A stretch of 64,000 bases of DNA from positions 8,795-72,794 of the forward strand of contig CAJUPP010000010.1 in NCBI GenBank assembly GCA_910588325.1, in the 5' to 3' direction. The position numbers and the translations under genes were made by a program. The notes under the pieces were generated by a model, which saw only the letters and a list, made by a program, of their open reading frames with translations, did no database searches and was not told where the DNA came from. Shown piece by piece: positions 1 to 8,584 of this stretch. This DNA is from an uncultured Hungatella sp. (GTDB lineage Bacteria > Bacillota > Clostridia > Lachnospirales > Lachnospiraceae). Numbering within the stretch: the stretch's first letter is position 1; every line of letters begins with the position of its first letter.

Positions 1-952
1 ACACAGTCAACAGACTGATGATAATGGCTTTTGTCAGAACGCATCCCAGGTCCATGCCGATTCCAAACTGCATGAACATCAAAGCGACCATGCCGGACAC
101 CGTTGTCAGACTGCTGGAGGAAATCTCTGGAATAGCCTTGCTGAGGGCCACGGTAATGGCCTCCATGGTCTCTTTCGTCTCCCGCTCTTCCATAAACCGG
201 TGAAACAGAATAATCGCATAGTCAATGGCAAGGGCCAGCTGAAGCACTGCTCCTACCGCATTAGTGACAAAGGAGATACTTCCAAACCAGTAATTGGTTC
301 CCATATTCAAAAGGGCTGCCACACCAAAAACCATCAGGAAAATCACAATCTCCATATAGGTTTTTGAGGTAAATAAAAGCACCGAAACAATGATAAACAG
401 TACAATCACTACAATGACACGCATATCATTTTTTAAATCAGCCGCGTCATCTTTGTCCACCGTAGTGTACACATAGGATACGTATCCGTCCAGGTTCTCT
501 CTGATTTGGGCCATGGCTGTCTGGGAGACTTCCGTATCCTCCTCTTCTTCAAAGGTAATGGTAAAAAGAGCGCAGGCGTCTTTATAGTAATCAGAAATCT
601 CATCATTTTCATAGGTACTGTCTTCCTCATCGTAAAAGGACACCGCTGAAATTCCCGGTATTTCCTCTATCTCATGGGCCAATGCCAACGCCTTCTCGTA
701 GGTGATATTGCTGACCAGCACGGTTGCCGATCCGAAGGTGGTAAATTCCTCATTCATAATGTCAAGCCCCTGCCTGGTCTCCGTACTTTCCGGAAGGTAC
801 TCGGTCAGATCATTGATGACACCCACCTTGGAAATAGACACCGCACTGTAAATACAGGCCATGGCAAACAGAACGATAAATGCTTTTCTTTTATTCACAA
901 TGAACGCTGCCAGCTTCATCATGAAATTCTCTGGTCTTTTCCTGTCTTCCAC
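1..952 (-). CDS. MMPL/RND-family membrane exporter, N-terminal part (runs off window)
   Basis: About 317 codons are visible; the C-terminal part lies beyond position 1. The reading frame shows an N-terminal membrane segment, an extracytoplasmic domain of roughly 130 residues containing 'EYLPEST', then a run of membrane segments including 'ALAIDYAIILFHRF', which matches the conserved fourth-helix motif of MMPL/RND proteins. Such proteins export lipids, peptides or drugs using the proton gradient; the substrate cannot be read here. I start it at the GTG at 952, about 10 bases after AAAGGAGAG; ATG codons at 922 and 919 are alternatives. It is divergent from a TetR-type gene with a palindrome between them, so repression by that protein is likely. 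Confidence 0.85.
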   Translation of the reverse strand, partial: MEDRKRPENFMMKLAAFIVNKRKAFIVLFAMACIYSAVSISKVGVINDLTEYLPESTETRQGLDIMNEEFTTFGSATVLVSNITYEKALALAHEIEEIPGISAVSFYDEEDSTYENDEISDYYKDACALFTITFEEEEDTEVSQTAMAQIRENLDGYVSYVYTTVDKDDAADLKNDMRVIVVIVLFIIVSVLLFTSKTYMEIVIFLMVFGVAALLNMGTNYWFGSISFVTNAVGAVLQLALAIDYAIILFHRFMEERETKETMEAITVALSKAIPEISSSSLTTVSGMVALMFMQFGIGMDLGCVLTKAIIISLLTV

Positions 953-991
953 TTTGATTTCTCTCTCCTTTTATGGTTTCTTACTTGCCAT

Positions 992-1020
992 ATTATGACT
1001 AATTATGGTAAAATACGCAA
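992..1020 (-). promoter_or_regulatory. Candidate promoter of the MMPL exporter
   Basis: On the minus strand TTGCGT (1015-1020) is followed after 17 bases by CATAAT (992-997), about 40 bases upstream of the GTG start. The spacing is ideal and the hexamers are fair. The candidate TetR operator lies just upstream of the -35 box. Confidence 0.45.
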
Positions 1021-1035
1021 GAATCAGTTTTTTAT

Positions 1036-1057
1036 ATCTGTTTCAAATGAGACAGAT
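1036..1057. promoter_or_regulatory. Candidate TetR-type operator (imperfect palindrome)
   Basis: ATCTGTTTC and GAGACAGAT flank a 4-base centre (AAAT); 8 of 9 arm positions match. It lies between the divergent exporter and TetR-family genes, where an autoregulatory operator is expected. This is inference from position and symmetry. Confidence 0.5.
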
Positions 1058-1099
1058 TCTTAAAAATTGTACATTTTGAAGCATAAAAGGAGAATCGAT

Positions 1100-1681
1100 T
1101 TGAGTAGCCCTGATGAGAAAAAAGAAAAGATATCTACCCGCCGTACCTACACGCTGCTGCGCGCCGGCTTTTTCAAACTTCTGTCAGAGATTCCTTTTGA
1201 AAAAATCACTCTGACACAAATCTGCAGCCGCTCTATGGTGCCGCGGTCTACCTTTTATCGGTATTTTGAAGATAAATATGATTTGCTGTGTTACTGCCTC
1301 CAGACCTTTTTCGAGGAAGCCGAAGTAGAAGACGATGTTCTCTATCTGAAAGAGTCCCAGTCTGCCCGTGCATTTCTTCTGAAACTTATCAAAGAACTGG
1401 AAACAAACCGTCAGTCTTACTATAAAATCTACACCCTCAACAAGGACGGGGCTTTTATGGATATTCTCCGCTCCTTCCTGATTCAGATTCTCAGCGAAAA
1501 GCTGAAGGTATCAGAGGAAAAGGGCATACACTCCAAAATCTCCCCTCCGATTTTCACTTACCTTCTGGCAGATTTTTATATCAGCACCGCAAAATGTTAT
1601 CTGGAATACGCGGATTCTTACACCGTAGAGGAATATGTTAAAAATGTAGCCCTGTTTGCCAATAAAAACTTTTTCTCATAA
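1100..1681 (+). CDS. TetR/AcrR-family transcriptional regulator
   Basis: 193 residues, a normal TetR length. An N-terminal helix-turn-helix of the family is visible in 'ITLTQICSRSMVPRSTFYRYFEDK', with the typical STFYRYF recognition segment. The C-terminal part is all-helical and would bind an unknown ligand. I chose the TTG at 1100 because AAAGGAG lies 6-7 bases upstream; an earlier in-frame TTG at 1067 has no good ribosome site. The gene is divergent from the MMPL exporter, so it probably represses that gene and itself. The family assignment is strong; target and ligand are inferred or unknown. Confidence 0.88.
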   Translation: MSSPDEKKEKISTRRTYTLLRAGFFKLLSEIPFEKITLTQICSRSMVPRSTFYRYFEDKYDLLCYCLQTFFEEAEVEDDVLYLKESQSARAFLLKLIKELETNRQSYYKIYTLNKDGAFMDILRSFLIQILSEKLKVSEEKGIHSKISPPIFTYLLADFYISTAKCYLEYADSYTVEEYVKNVALFANKNFFS

Positions 1682-1710
1682 ATGAGAGTCCTGTTTCTTC
1701 CAATACCTTT

Positions 1711-2625
1711 TTATACTTCCTCCAAATTATAGGGCGTCACCTGGTATACATAATAATTCAGCCAGTTGCTGTACAGAGTATTGGCCATGTTTCTCCAGCA
1801 AAGCACCGGCTTGGCATAGGGGTTGTCATTTTCATAGTAATTGCATGGTATTTCAGGGTTCAGCCCCCTCCCCAAATCCCGATGGTACTCATTATTCAGA
1901 GTCATCCGGTCATACTCTGGATGGCCCTGGACAAAAATCTGGCTGCCATCCCGGCTCATGATGAGAAACAGCCCCGCCTCCTTTGATTCCGCCAGGATCT
2001 GAAGCTTTGGATGTTTCTCCACATCCTCCCGCCGCACCTCGGTATACCGGGAGTGGGGAGCCATAATATAATCGTCCATGCTTCGTGTCAGAGGCACTTT
2101 ATGATGAAGCACCTTGTGTTCATAGATTCCGCTCAGCTTCTTTTCCCTCATGAATTTCGGAATCCCATAGTGATAATAAAGTCCTGCCTGGGCTCCCCAG
2201 CAGATGTGCAGCGTAGATGTCACATGAGATTTCGTCCACTCCATGATTCCGGATAATTCGTCCCAATATGTCACCTTATGATACTCAAGCATCTCCACCG
2301 GCGCGCCGGTGATAATCATTCCGTCATAATTCTTCCTGCGGATTTCCTCAAATGTCACATAAAATTTATTGATATGACTGGCCGATGTATTCTTGGACAC
2401 ATGGCTGGACAGCATGAGAAATGTACAGTCAATCTGGAGGGGCGTATTGGATAATGCCCGCAAAAGCTGAGTTTCCGTTTCCTCCTTTACAGGCATCAGA
2501 TTTAAAATCAGGATCTCCAGAGGCCGGATATCCTGGCTCATGGCCCGCTCTTCATCCATAACGAAAATATTTTCCGATTCCAGTACTGCCTTGGCAGGCA
2601 GGTCCTTCTGTATTTTAATTGGCAT
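1711..2625 (-). CDS. metA: Homoserine O-acetyltransferase (MetA/HTS family)
   Basis: 304 residues. It acylates homoserine in methionine biosynthesis. The catalytic cysteine is C142 in 'HICWGAQAG', and the H235/E237 pair is in 'VQGHPEYDR', as in the MetA family. Residue 111, in 'GAPVEMLEY', is glutamate. In this family Glu111 marks acetyl-CoA use while glycine marks succinyl-CoA use, so acetyltransferase is the better name although many databases call all MetA proteins succinyltransferases. It starts 12 bases after the ligA stop and is probably co-transcribed with it. AGGGAGAG precedes the ATG. Confidence 0.93.
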   Translation of the reverse strand: MPIKIQKDLPAKAVLESENIFVMDEERAMSQDIRPLEILILNLMPVKEETETQLLRALSNTPLQIDCTFLMLSSHVSKNTSASHINKFYVTFEEIRRKNYDGMIITGAPVEMLEYHKVTYWDELSGIMEWTKSHVTSTLHICWGAQAGLYYHYGIPKFMREKKLSGIYEHKVLHHKVPLTRSMDDYIMAPHSRYTEVRREDVEKHPKLQILAESKEAGLFLIMSRDGSQIFVQGHPEYDRMTLNNEYHRDLGRGLNPEIPCNYYENDNPYAKPVLCWRNMANTLYSNWLNYYVYQVTPYNLEEV

Positions 2626-2637
2626 AATACTCTCCCT

Positions 2638-4602
2638 CTATTCTTCCTCTAATAATTTCAAGAACTCTTCCTCCGACAAAATAGGAATCCCCAGTTCTCT
2701 GGCCTTTTTGTTTTTGGACGAAGCGGATTTTATATCATTGTTAATCAGGTAAGTGGTCTTGGCGGAGACGCTTCCTGCTGCCTTTCCGCCTTTGGACTCA
2801 ATCAATTCCTGAAGCTCCTTTCGGTTGGAAAAATGCTCCAGGGAACCGGTGATAACAAAAGTCATTCCTTCAAATGTGTTCTCCTGCTGTGACTCTACTG
2901 CCTTCTCAATATCCAGCTCTGCCAGAAGGCGTACTACCATATCTCTGTTTTTTTCCGATGCAAAGTATTGACACCAGCCCTGTGCCAGAACATTGCCGAT
3001 CCCTTCAATTTCAGTCAGTTCCTCTGCCTGTGCATCCTCCATCGCCTGAAAATCATACCGAAAATGACAGCACAGCATCTTGGCATTGGCCAGTCCGATA
3101 CCGGCCACTCCCAAGCCGTAAACTACTCGCACCAGGGTCGTATGAGACGCCTGTTTCACCGCCTGAATCAGATTTTCATAGGATTTTTCCCCGAACCCTT
3201 CCATGGACACAATCTCTTCCTTATAGCGGTCCAGATGAAAAATATCTGCAAATTCTTTTATAAAACCAGCATTGATAAATTTCTCTAAAGTAGCTTCGGA
3301 AAGCCCGTCAATATTCAGCGCGTCCCGGCTGACCAGAAGCGTAAAGCTTTTTATCTTTTTCGCCTGACATTCCGGATTCATACAGTACAATGCCTTTACG
3401 TCATTCATCTGCTGAATCTTCGTCTCACCTCCGCAGACCGGACAATGTGTGGGGATGTTTTTCACCCCGCTTCTGGTTAAGTTGTCGGCAATCTGGGGGA
3501 TAATCATGTTGGCCTTGTAGACGGTAATGGTATCTCCCTCTCCCAGTTCCAGCCCCTCCATAATACTGATATTGTGGACGCTGGCCCGGCTGACTGTAGT
3601 TCCTTCCAGTTCCACCGGTTCAAATACGGCCACCGGATTGATTAATCCTGTCCGTGAGGAACTCCAGTCAATATAGGAAAGCTTTGTCTCCCTGATTTCA
3701 TCCGCCCACTTAAAGGCAATGGAATTCCGCGGAAATTTGGCCGTCCGGCCCAGGGACTCTCCATAGGCAATATCCTCGAAGGTCAGCACCAGTCCGTCGG
3801 AAGGAATGTCATAGCTTTGGATTGAGTCTGCAAAATATTTCACCTTTTCCGGAAGATTTCCGGCAGTTACCATCTGATGCTCCACTACCTCAAAGCCCTG
3901 AGACTTAAGCCATGAAAACTGACGGCTTCTGAAATTTTCAAAGTCCATCCCCTCTGCCGAAACCAGGGCAAATATCATACAGTTTACATGACGCATTGCC
4001 GTAATCTGGCTGTTTAACTGGCGCACAGAGCCGGAACAAAGATTTCTGGGGTTTTTATATTTCGCGTCTACATCTTCAATCTCCTCATTCATTTTCTCGA
4101 AATCGGAGTAGCGGATAACCGCCTCTCCCCGCAGTACCAGCTGTCCGGTAAAGGCAATTTTCAGAGGAATATTTTCAAAGGTTTTGGTATTGTTGGTTAT
4201 GACCTCTCCGATCTCCCCGTTGCCCCGGGTCACTGCTTTTCTGAGATTCCCGCCTTCGTATGTCAAAACCACAGTAAGACCGTCCAGCTTCCAGGACAAA
4301 AGCCCTTCCTGGTCCCCCAGCCATTCCTGCAGGGCAGATACCTCTTTTGTCTTGTCCAGTGAAAGCATAGGACTTGGATGGGGTTCCTTGGGAAGCTCGC
4401 TTAAAACCTCATAGCCTACCTTCTGAGTAGGGCTACCCGCCAAGACAACCCCGGTCTCTTTTTCTAAAGCCGTCAGCTGATCGTACAGCTGATCGTACTC
4501 AAAATTGCTGATGATTTCCCGGCTTTCCTGGTAATAGGCTTTGGCTGCCTGGGAAAGAGAGGACACCAGTTCCTTCATTTGGGCAATCTTATTCTCTTCC
4601 AT
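2638..4602 (-). CDS. ligA: NAD-dependent DNA ligase
   Basis: 654 residues from the ATG at 4602, which has AAGGA upstream; an in-frame extension of 33 residues to 4701 looks unlike the family and is rejected. Order of domains: N-terminal Ia domain, adenylation domain with 'WKLDG' (active lysine K105) and 'RGEAVI', OB fold, four-cysteine zinc finger (CPVC ... CMNPEC), helix-hairpin-helix repeats, and a C-terminal BRCT domain over about the last 80 residues. It seals nicks in replication and repair using NAD+. The sequence looks rather diverged from typical clostridial LigA, so a second ligA elsewhere in the genome is possible. It sits between the rluF-like gene and metA. Confidence 0.92.
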   Translation of the reverse strand: MEENKIAQMKELVSSLSQAAKAYYQESREIISNFEYDQLYDQLTALEKETGVVLAGSPTQKVGYEVLSELPKEPHPSPMLSLDKTKEVSALQEWLGDQEGLLSWKLDGLTVVLTYEGGNLRKAVTRGNGEIGEVITNNTKTFENIPLKIAFTGQLVLRGEAVIRYSDFEKMNEEIEDVDAKYKNPRNLCSGSVRQLNSQITAMRHVNCMIFALVSAEGMDFENFRSRQFSWLKSQGFEVVEHQMVTAGNLPEKVKYFADSIQSYDIPSDGLVLTFEDIAYGESLGRTAKFPRNSIAFKWADEIRETKLSYIDWSSSRTGLINPVAVFEPVELEGTTVSRASVHNISIMEGLELGEGDTITVYKANMIIPQIADNLTRSGVKNIPTHCPVCGGETKIQQMNDVKALYCMNPECQAKKIKSFTLLVSRDALNIDGLSEATLEKFINAGFIKEFADIFHLDRYKEEIVSMEGFGEKSYENLIQAVKQASHTTLVRVVYGLGVAGIGLANAKMLCCHFRYDFQAMEDAQAEELTEIEGIGNVLAQGWCQYFASEKNRDMVVRLLAELDIEKAVESQQENTFEGMTFVITGSLEHFSNRKELQELIESKGGKAAGSVSAKTTYLINNDIKSASSKNKKARELGIPILSEEEFLKLLEEE

Positions 4603-4713
4603 GTTTTCGTCATTCCTTTCCAAGATACATATGTCTCTCTGCTTTTTGCCCCAGGTTCTCAAGATTCGCTTTGTACCTGATTCTATGGCATAGGATGCCA
4701 TGTTTATCAGGTA

Positions 4714-5520
4714 TTATCCCCTGGAATCCTGAAGCAGTTTTAGCAGCTTTTCATATTCTTCGGCCGTAACTTTCCGGTATGTCCCGGTCTTTAAGTTTCC
4801 CAGTTTCAGGTTCATGATCCGGACGCGTTTCAGTCCCACCACATTGCAGTGAAGGGCCTGGCACATCCGCCGGATCTGACGGTTCAGACCCTGGGTCAGG
4901 GTAATCCTGAATTCAGTCCTTCCCGTGACCTCCACCTTGCAGGGCCTGGTCATTGTGTGCAGTTCTTCCAGCCATACTCCTGCACGCATTTTCTTCAGGA
5001 ATTCTTTTGTCACAGGTTTATTAATGGTAACCATGTATTCCTTTTCATGGGCGTTGGCGGCGCGCATGATTTTATTGACCAGGTCTCCCTGATTGGTCAT
5101 AAGAATCAGACCCTCGGAATCTTTGTCCAGCCTTCCGATGGGATATACCCGCTCCGGATACTCTACCAGCTGTACAATATTCATGGCCCTGTCTTTTTCC
5201 GATGTGGTGCAGACGACGCCTCTTGGCTTATTGACAACCAGAAGGATGGGCTTTGGCTTTTTCTTCTGGCTGTCCGCGCTTCCTATCAGTTTTCCGTCAC
5301 AGACTATCCTCTGTCCCGGGCTGATCTTCATGCCGGCTGATGCGGTCTGGCCATCTACGGACACTTTTCCATCTTCAATCAGGCGATCCGCTTCACGTCT
5401 GGAACAGATGCCCATCTCGCTTAAGTATTTATTCAAACGGATTGTTATATCTTTCTGGTTTGAAATTTGGCCCTGGTTATTCTTTAGGTTGTTGTTTCGG
5501 TTATTATTCTGATATGCCAT
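4714..5520 (-). CDS. rluF: rRNA pseudouridine synthase, RsuA/RluF family
   Basis: 268 residues. An asparagine/glutamine-rich start (about residues 1-25) leads into an S4 RNA-binding domain ('RLNKYLSEMGICSRREAD') and a catalytic domain with 'GRLDKDSEGL', whose aspartate is the pseudouridine synthase nucleophile. The C-terminal 'GLNRQIRRMCQAL' is typical of the RluF/RluB/RsuA branch. It modifies a uridine in ribosomal RNA; RluF acts on 23S rRNA, but the exact target is inferred from resemblance. I start it at the ATG at 5520 because a TTG five codons earlier abuts the AAGGA site. It precedes ligA by 111 bases. Confidence 0.85.
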   Translation of the reverse strand: MAYQNNNRNNNLKNNQGQISNQKDITIRLNKYLSEMGICSRREADRLIEDGKVSVDGQTASAGMKISPGQRIVCDGKLIGSADSQKKKPKPILLVVNKPRGVVCTTSEKDRAMNIVQLVEYPERVYPIGRLDKDSEGLILMTNQGDLVNKIMRAANAHEKEYMVTINKPVTKEFLKKMRAGVWLEELHTMTRPCKVEVTGRTEFRITLTQGLNRQIRRMCQALHCNVVGLKRVRIMNLKLGNLKTGTYRKVTAEEYEKLLKLLQDSRG

Positions 5521-5695
5521 ATTGTAATTTTTCAATCCTTTTTATCGTTTTACATTCTGTATGGAATATACATTTAATTATTATACCACTGCCGAAAATG
5601 TATCTCAATCTATTTTTTGCGGCCTGGGTTTGTCTGTCGGCCTCCCCATTCTCTTTTTGAAAAGTAGCGCAGTTTTTATTTTTTCTTAAACCCAT

Positions 5696-5730
5696 GAAAA
5701 AGCCGAAGATCAACGATTCTCCGGCTTATT
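5696..5730 (-). terminator. Rho-independent terminator after queA
   Basis: On the minus strand a 9-pair stem (AGCCGGAGA with TCTTCGGCT, one G-T pair, 8-base loop) is followed by TTTTTC. It lies about 40 bases after the queA stop. Confidence 0.75.
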
Positions 5731-5770
5731 TCCTCAATATTTACTTGTTTACAAATGTGCGAAAACGGTG

Positions 5771-6796
5771 TTAGTAGATAAACATCGCATCCCCAAAGCT
5801 AAAGAACCGATATCTCTCCCTGATTGCCTCCTGGTATGCGTTCAGCACATGCTCTCGCCCTGCCAGTGCGGATACCAGCATAACCAGCGTAGATTCCGGA
5901 AGATGGAAATTGGTAATCAGTGCATCCAAAACTTTAAACCCATATCCCGGATAGATAAATATCTCTGTCCAGCCGCTCCCGGCCTTCACGGTTCCGTCTT
6001 CCTTTGCCGCAGACTCTATAGTTCTGCAGCTGGTGGTTCCTACACAGATAACACGGCCTCCCCGACGTTTCGCATCATTGATTTTCCCAGCTTCCTCTTC
6101 CTCTATCATGTAAAATTCCGAGTGCATATGATGATCCAGTATATTCTCTACTTTCACCGGACGGAATGTTCCCAGACCTACGTGGAGAGTCACATGAGCA
6201 ATGGTCACTCCCATTTGTTCAATCTGCGTCAGCAGTTCTTTTGTAAAATGAAGCCCTGCCGTAGGTGCTGCCGCAGAACCATCATGTTTTGCATATACGG
6301 TCTGGTAACGATTCTTATCTTTTAACTGGTGGGTAATATAAGGAGGCAAAGGCATCTGTCCCAATCGGTCCAGTATCTCTTCAAAAATCCCTTCATAGGA
6401 AAATTGAATCAGACGATTTCCTTCTTCTACCACATCGATTACGGTTCCTTTCAGTAAACCGTTTCCAAAGGAAATCACTGTCCCAGGTTTTGCCTTCTTT
6501 CCCGGCTTTACCAGAGTCTCCCATATATTATTCTCTCTTCGCTTTAAAAGAAGAACCTCAATCTTGGCCTCCGTGTCCTCTTTTATACCAAACAGCCTGG
6601 CCGGAATCACTCTGGTATCATTGATTACAAGGCAGTCACCCTTTTTTAAGTAAGATATGATATCGCGAAATCCCCTATGTTCTATCTCCCCGGTATTCTT
6701 ATCCAGCACCAGGAGCCGGGACGCAGAACGATCTTCCAACGGGTCTTGAGCGATCAGTTCCTCCGGCAACTCAAAATTAAAATCCGTTACGTTCAA
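5771..6796 (-). CDS. queA: tRNA preQ1(34) S-adenosylmethionine ribosyltransferase-isomerase
   Basis: 341 residues, the normal QueA length. It transfers and rearranges the ribosyl part of S-adenosylmethionine onto preQ1 at position 34 of tRNA, making epoxyqueuosine. Characteristic segments are 'FELPEELIAQDPLEDRSASRL' near the start, 'NDTRVIPARLFG', and 'AAPTAGLHFT'. The TTG at 6796 is the likely start because AAAGGAG stands 6 bases upstream; the frame stays open 12 codons further but without a better site. It stands alone between terminator-like hairpins, without tgt or ruvB next to it. Confidence 0.93.
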   Translation of the reverse strand: MNVTDFNFELPEELIAQDPLEDRSASRLLVLDKNTGEIEHRGFRDIISYLKKGDCLVINDTRVIPARLFGIKEDTEAKIEVLLLKRRENNIWETLVKPGKKAKPGTVISFGNGLLKGTVIDVVEEGNRLIQFSYEGIFEEILDRLGQMPLPPYITHQLKDKNRYQTVYAKHDGSAAAPTAGLHFTKELLTQIEQMGVTIAHVTLHVGLGTFRPVKVENILDHHMHSEFYMIEEEEAGKINDAKRRGGRVICVGTTSCRTIESAAKEDGTVKAGSGWTEIFIYPGYGFKVLDALITNFHLPESTLVMLVSALAGREHVLNAYQEAIRERYRFFSFGDAMFIY

Positions 6797-6820
6797 AGAT
6801 TTCTCCTTTCTGACACATCC

Positions 6821-6857
6821 AAAAGCAGCCAAAAGTCTCCCCCCTTCGACTGCTTTT
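6821..6857 (-). terminator. Terminator-like hairpin after the zinc-ribbon gene
   Basis: AAAAGCAG and CTGCTTTT form a perfect 8-pair stem around a 21-base loop, with the T-run on the minus strand. It lies between the stop of the small zinc-ribbon gene and the start of queA. Confidence 0.5.
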
Positions 6858-6874
6858 ACATATAATGTATGAAA

Positions 6875-7234
6875 TTATGTACTAGACTCCTCCTGCATTT
6901 CTGCAGCAAGCCCTCCATGGTCCATCTGGTAACGACGGTATATTTTGGGACCATACATGATTCCCATAAGCACAAAAAACAGAACGACCAGCGCGACTCC
7001 TCTTTTCCAACCGTAAGGCTCCCACCCTGTTTTTTTAGGCTCCTCTTTCCGCACAGGCTCATATGCAATCCTTTGGGGCACAGGTTTCAGTTCAAGTTCT
7101 TCTTTGCCTGTTTCCTCTGAGACCTTCCACTGTATGGCATATCGGGTATGGCACTGTTCACATGTCTCGATGTTGTGATTCTGTTTATCAATCTCCAACA
7201 CTCCCCCACATGACGGGCATCTTAATTCTGTCAT
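6875..7234 (-). CDS. Small zinc-ribbon membrane protein of unknown function
   Basis: 119 residues. The N-terminus holds two cysteine pairs (CPSCGG and CEQCH) forming a probable zinc ribbon. A linker rich in lysine, glutamate and proline follows. One membrane segment lies at about residues 80-97 ('GVALVVLFFVLMGIMYG'), then a short polar tail. The ribbon is predicted to be cytoplasmic. It follows the 244-residue membrane protein gene by 46 bases, so the two are probably co-transcribed. I do not recognise a specific family. The ATG has GGAGG close upstream. Confidence 0.7.
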   Translation of the reverse strand: MTELRCPSCGGVLEIDKQNHNIETCEQCHTRYAIQWKVSEETGKEELELKPVPQRIAYEPVRKEEPKKTGWEPYGWKRGVALVVLFFVLMGIMYGPKIYRRYQMDHGGLAAEMQEESST

Positions 7235-7280
7235 AGCTTCCTCCGTTTTAAGTCAAAATTTTTTCAAAACCTTTTGCCGC

Positions 7281-8015
7281 CTACGTTCTCCCATAAACCT
7301 GTTTATGAAGAGCAATCACCTCATCCAGCCCTCTCACCGCGTCATACTCTTTTCCTTCGTAGGCAAAGTGGTGTTCTGTAATGATTTTAGGATTGCGCTC
7401 CCCGACAAGTTTCACAATCTCCAGGCTGGCCTTCTCCGGGGGACTGTCCTGCAAAAATCCATACTCGCCGTTTAAGGGATAGGCAACCAAAGCCCTGTCA
7501 TACCCGCCATCCTGGCAAAGATACTTCTTCGTATAAAAGCAAGCCACCATGTCGTCAAGCCGGAAAACACAGGAACTGAGTCCGGGAAATTTAATATAGT
7601 TTTTGGTGATAAAGCCAATCCTCTTCAGACTGTTGGTATCTTTTCCCTTATCCAGAGAAAATAATACGGTATCCGGCTGCCTGAATTCCTGGTCAATCTG
7701 ATAAACCTCCTGCTCTCCCATCTTACTCTGTTCCATGTACGCCTTTATCCAGCCGCTTTCTTTTTTCTTCTGCATATGACTCCCCAGCACGATCAAAAGG
7801 ATACTGGGAACAATAATTATGGCTGCCATTCTTATGGCTGACGCTGTCCCTATGGTGTTAGCCAAAGCTGCTGCCAGCATAATGCTGATTCCGACCAACA
7901 TAGCTCCCATAGCAATCAATCCTTTTCCGACGCCTGTGGCACTGTACATAAACTGCAGCACACTGCCGTTTTTTGACATTTTCCGTTTCAATTTATCATC
8001 CGGAACCAATACCAT
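7281..8015 (-). CDS. Membrane protein of unknown function
   Basis: 244 residues from the ATG at 8015, which has AGGAGG 8 bases upstream; an ATG ten codons earlier has no such site. Two adjacent membrane segments lie at about residues 28-75 ('GLIAMGAMLVGISIMLAAALA' region and 'AIIIVPSILLIVLG'). The remaining two thirds is a soluble domain without a motif I recognise. A promoter is visible at 8071-8099. It is the first gene of a two-gene unit with the zinc-ribbon protein. Function unknown. Confidence 0.7.
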   Translation of the reverse strand: MVLVPDDKLKRKMSKNGSVLQFMYSATGVGKGLIAMGAMLVGISIMLAAALANTIGTASAIRMAAIIIVPSILLIVLGSHMQKKKESGWIKAYMEQSKMGEQEVYQIDQEFRQPDTVLFSLDKGKDTNSLKRIGFITKNYIKFPGLSSCVFRLDDMVACFYTKKYLCQDGGYDRALVAYPLNGEYGFLQDSPPEKASLEIVKLVGERNPKIITEHHFAYEGKEYDAVRGLDEVIALHKQVYGRT

Positions 8016-8070
8016 TTCCTTTCCCTCCTGCCGTATGTAATTCATACATTGTATGTTACACTTTTGAAAT

Positions 8071-8099
8071 ATTATATATCATGCAAAGATATACAGCAA
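8071..8099 (-). promoter_or_regulatory. Promoter of the unknown membrane-protein pair
   Basis: Minus strand TTGCTG (8094-8099), 17 bases, TATAAT (8071-8076), about 55 bases upstream of the ATG. Confidence 0.6.
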
Positions 8100-8176
8100 T
8101 ACTCTTTGAATGCTTTTTCCGGGTATTTTTAAATATGATTTGGGCTGAGGAACATTGTATTTTTTCAAATTTTCAC

Positions 8177-8205
8177 TTGCATACTTGGCAAGATTATAGT
8201 ATTAT
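8177..8205 (+). promoter_or_regulatory. Promoter of tRNA-Arg
   Basis: TTGCAT (8177-8182), 17 bases, TATTAT (8200-8205). Transcription would begin a few bases before the tRNA 5' end at 8215. Confidence 0.65.
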
Positions 8206-8214
8206 ATAAGAGAT

Positions 8215-8286
8215 GCGTCTGTAGCTCAGTGGATAGAGCAGTGGCCTCCGGAGCCGCGTGCGTAGGTTCGATTCCTATCAGACGCA
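8215..8286 (+). tRNA. tRNA-Arg, anticodon CCG
   Basis: 72 bases fold into a full cloverleaf. The acceptor stem is GCGTCTG with CAGACGC, the D arm is GCTC with GAGC, the anticodon stem is GTGGC with GCCGC around loop CTCCGGA, and the T stem is GTAGG with CCTAT. The anticodon CCG reads the arginine codon CGG. CCA is not encoded. Seven Ts follow directly. Confidence 0.97.
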
Positions 8287-8364
8287 TTTTTTTGTTGTCC
8301 TGGGAAAAATGTGGAAAATGCTTCCGTTTTTCTGTACCTTTTCAATTAATCCGGGGAACTGGTG

Positions 8365-8584
8365 GAGCTTTGGGAACGGCAGATATTGGAAGCAAGGCAT
8401 AGAGGAAGACTTTGACCGGGAATACAGCGGCAGGGATGTCTGCAGACCATGAAGAACCCGAGAAAGGCAGAAAGGAGAAGAAAAAACGGGCAGGTGTCCC
8501 AAAATCAAAAATGGGACACCCTGGTTAAAGTTGCCCTCAAACAAAGGGGGAAGAGCTGGGGAAAGTCCCCTGATAACCAAGCTC
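8365..8584 (+). ncRNA. Candidate structured RNA of unknown class
   Basis: The 316-base stretch between the tRNA and the GH3 gene has no convincing gene. Pairings found by eye nest without conflict. An outer helix joins 8365-8373 to 8577-8584 with one bulge. A second joins 8410-8417 to 8523-8530. Inside are 8430-8433/8440-8443, 8457-8460/8487-8490 and a perfect 9-pair hairpin 8493-8501/8512-8520. On the 3' side are two hairpins (8534-8538/8546-8550 and 8558-8562/8566-8570). Strand is a guess; it could be read through from the tRNA promoter. I cannot match it to a known RNA class. Confidence 0.35.

Noticed and set aside
4603..4701. 33-codon N-terminal extension of ligA
   Set aside because: It is unlike the LigA start and has no ribosome site; the ATG at 4602 fits length and spacing.
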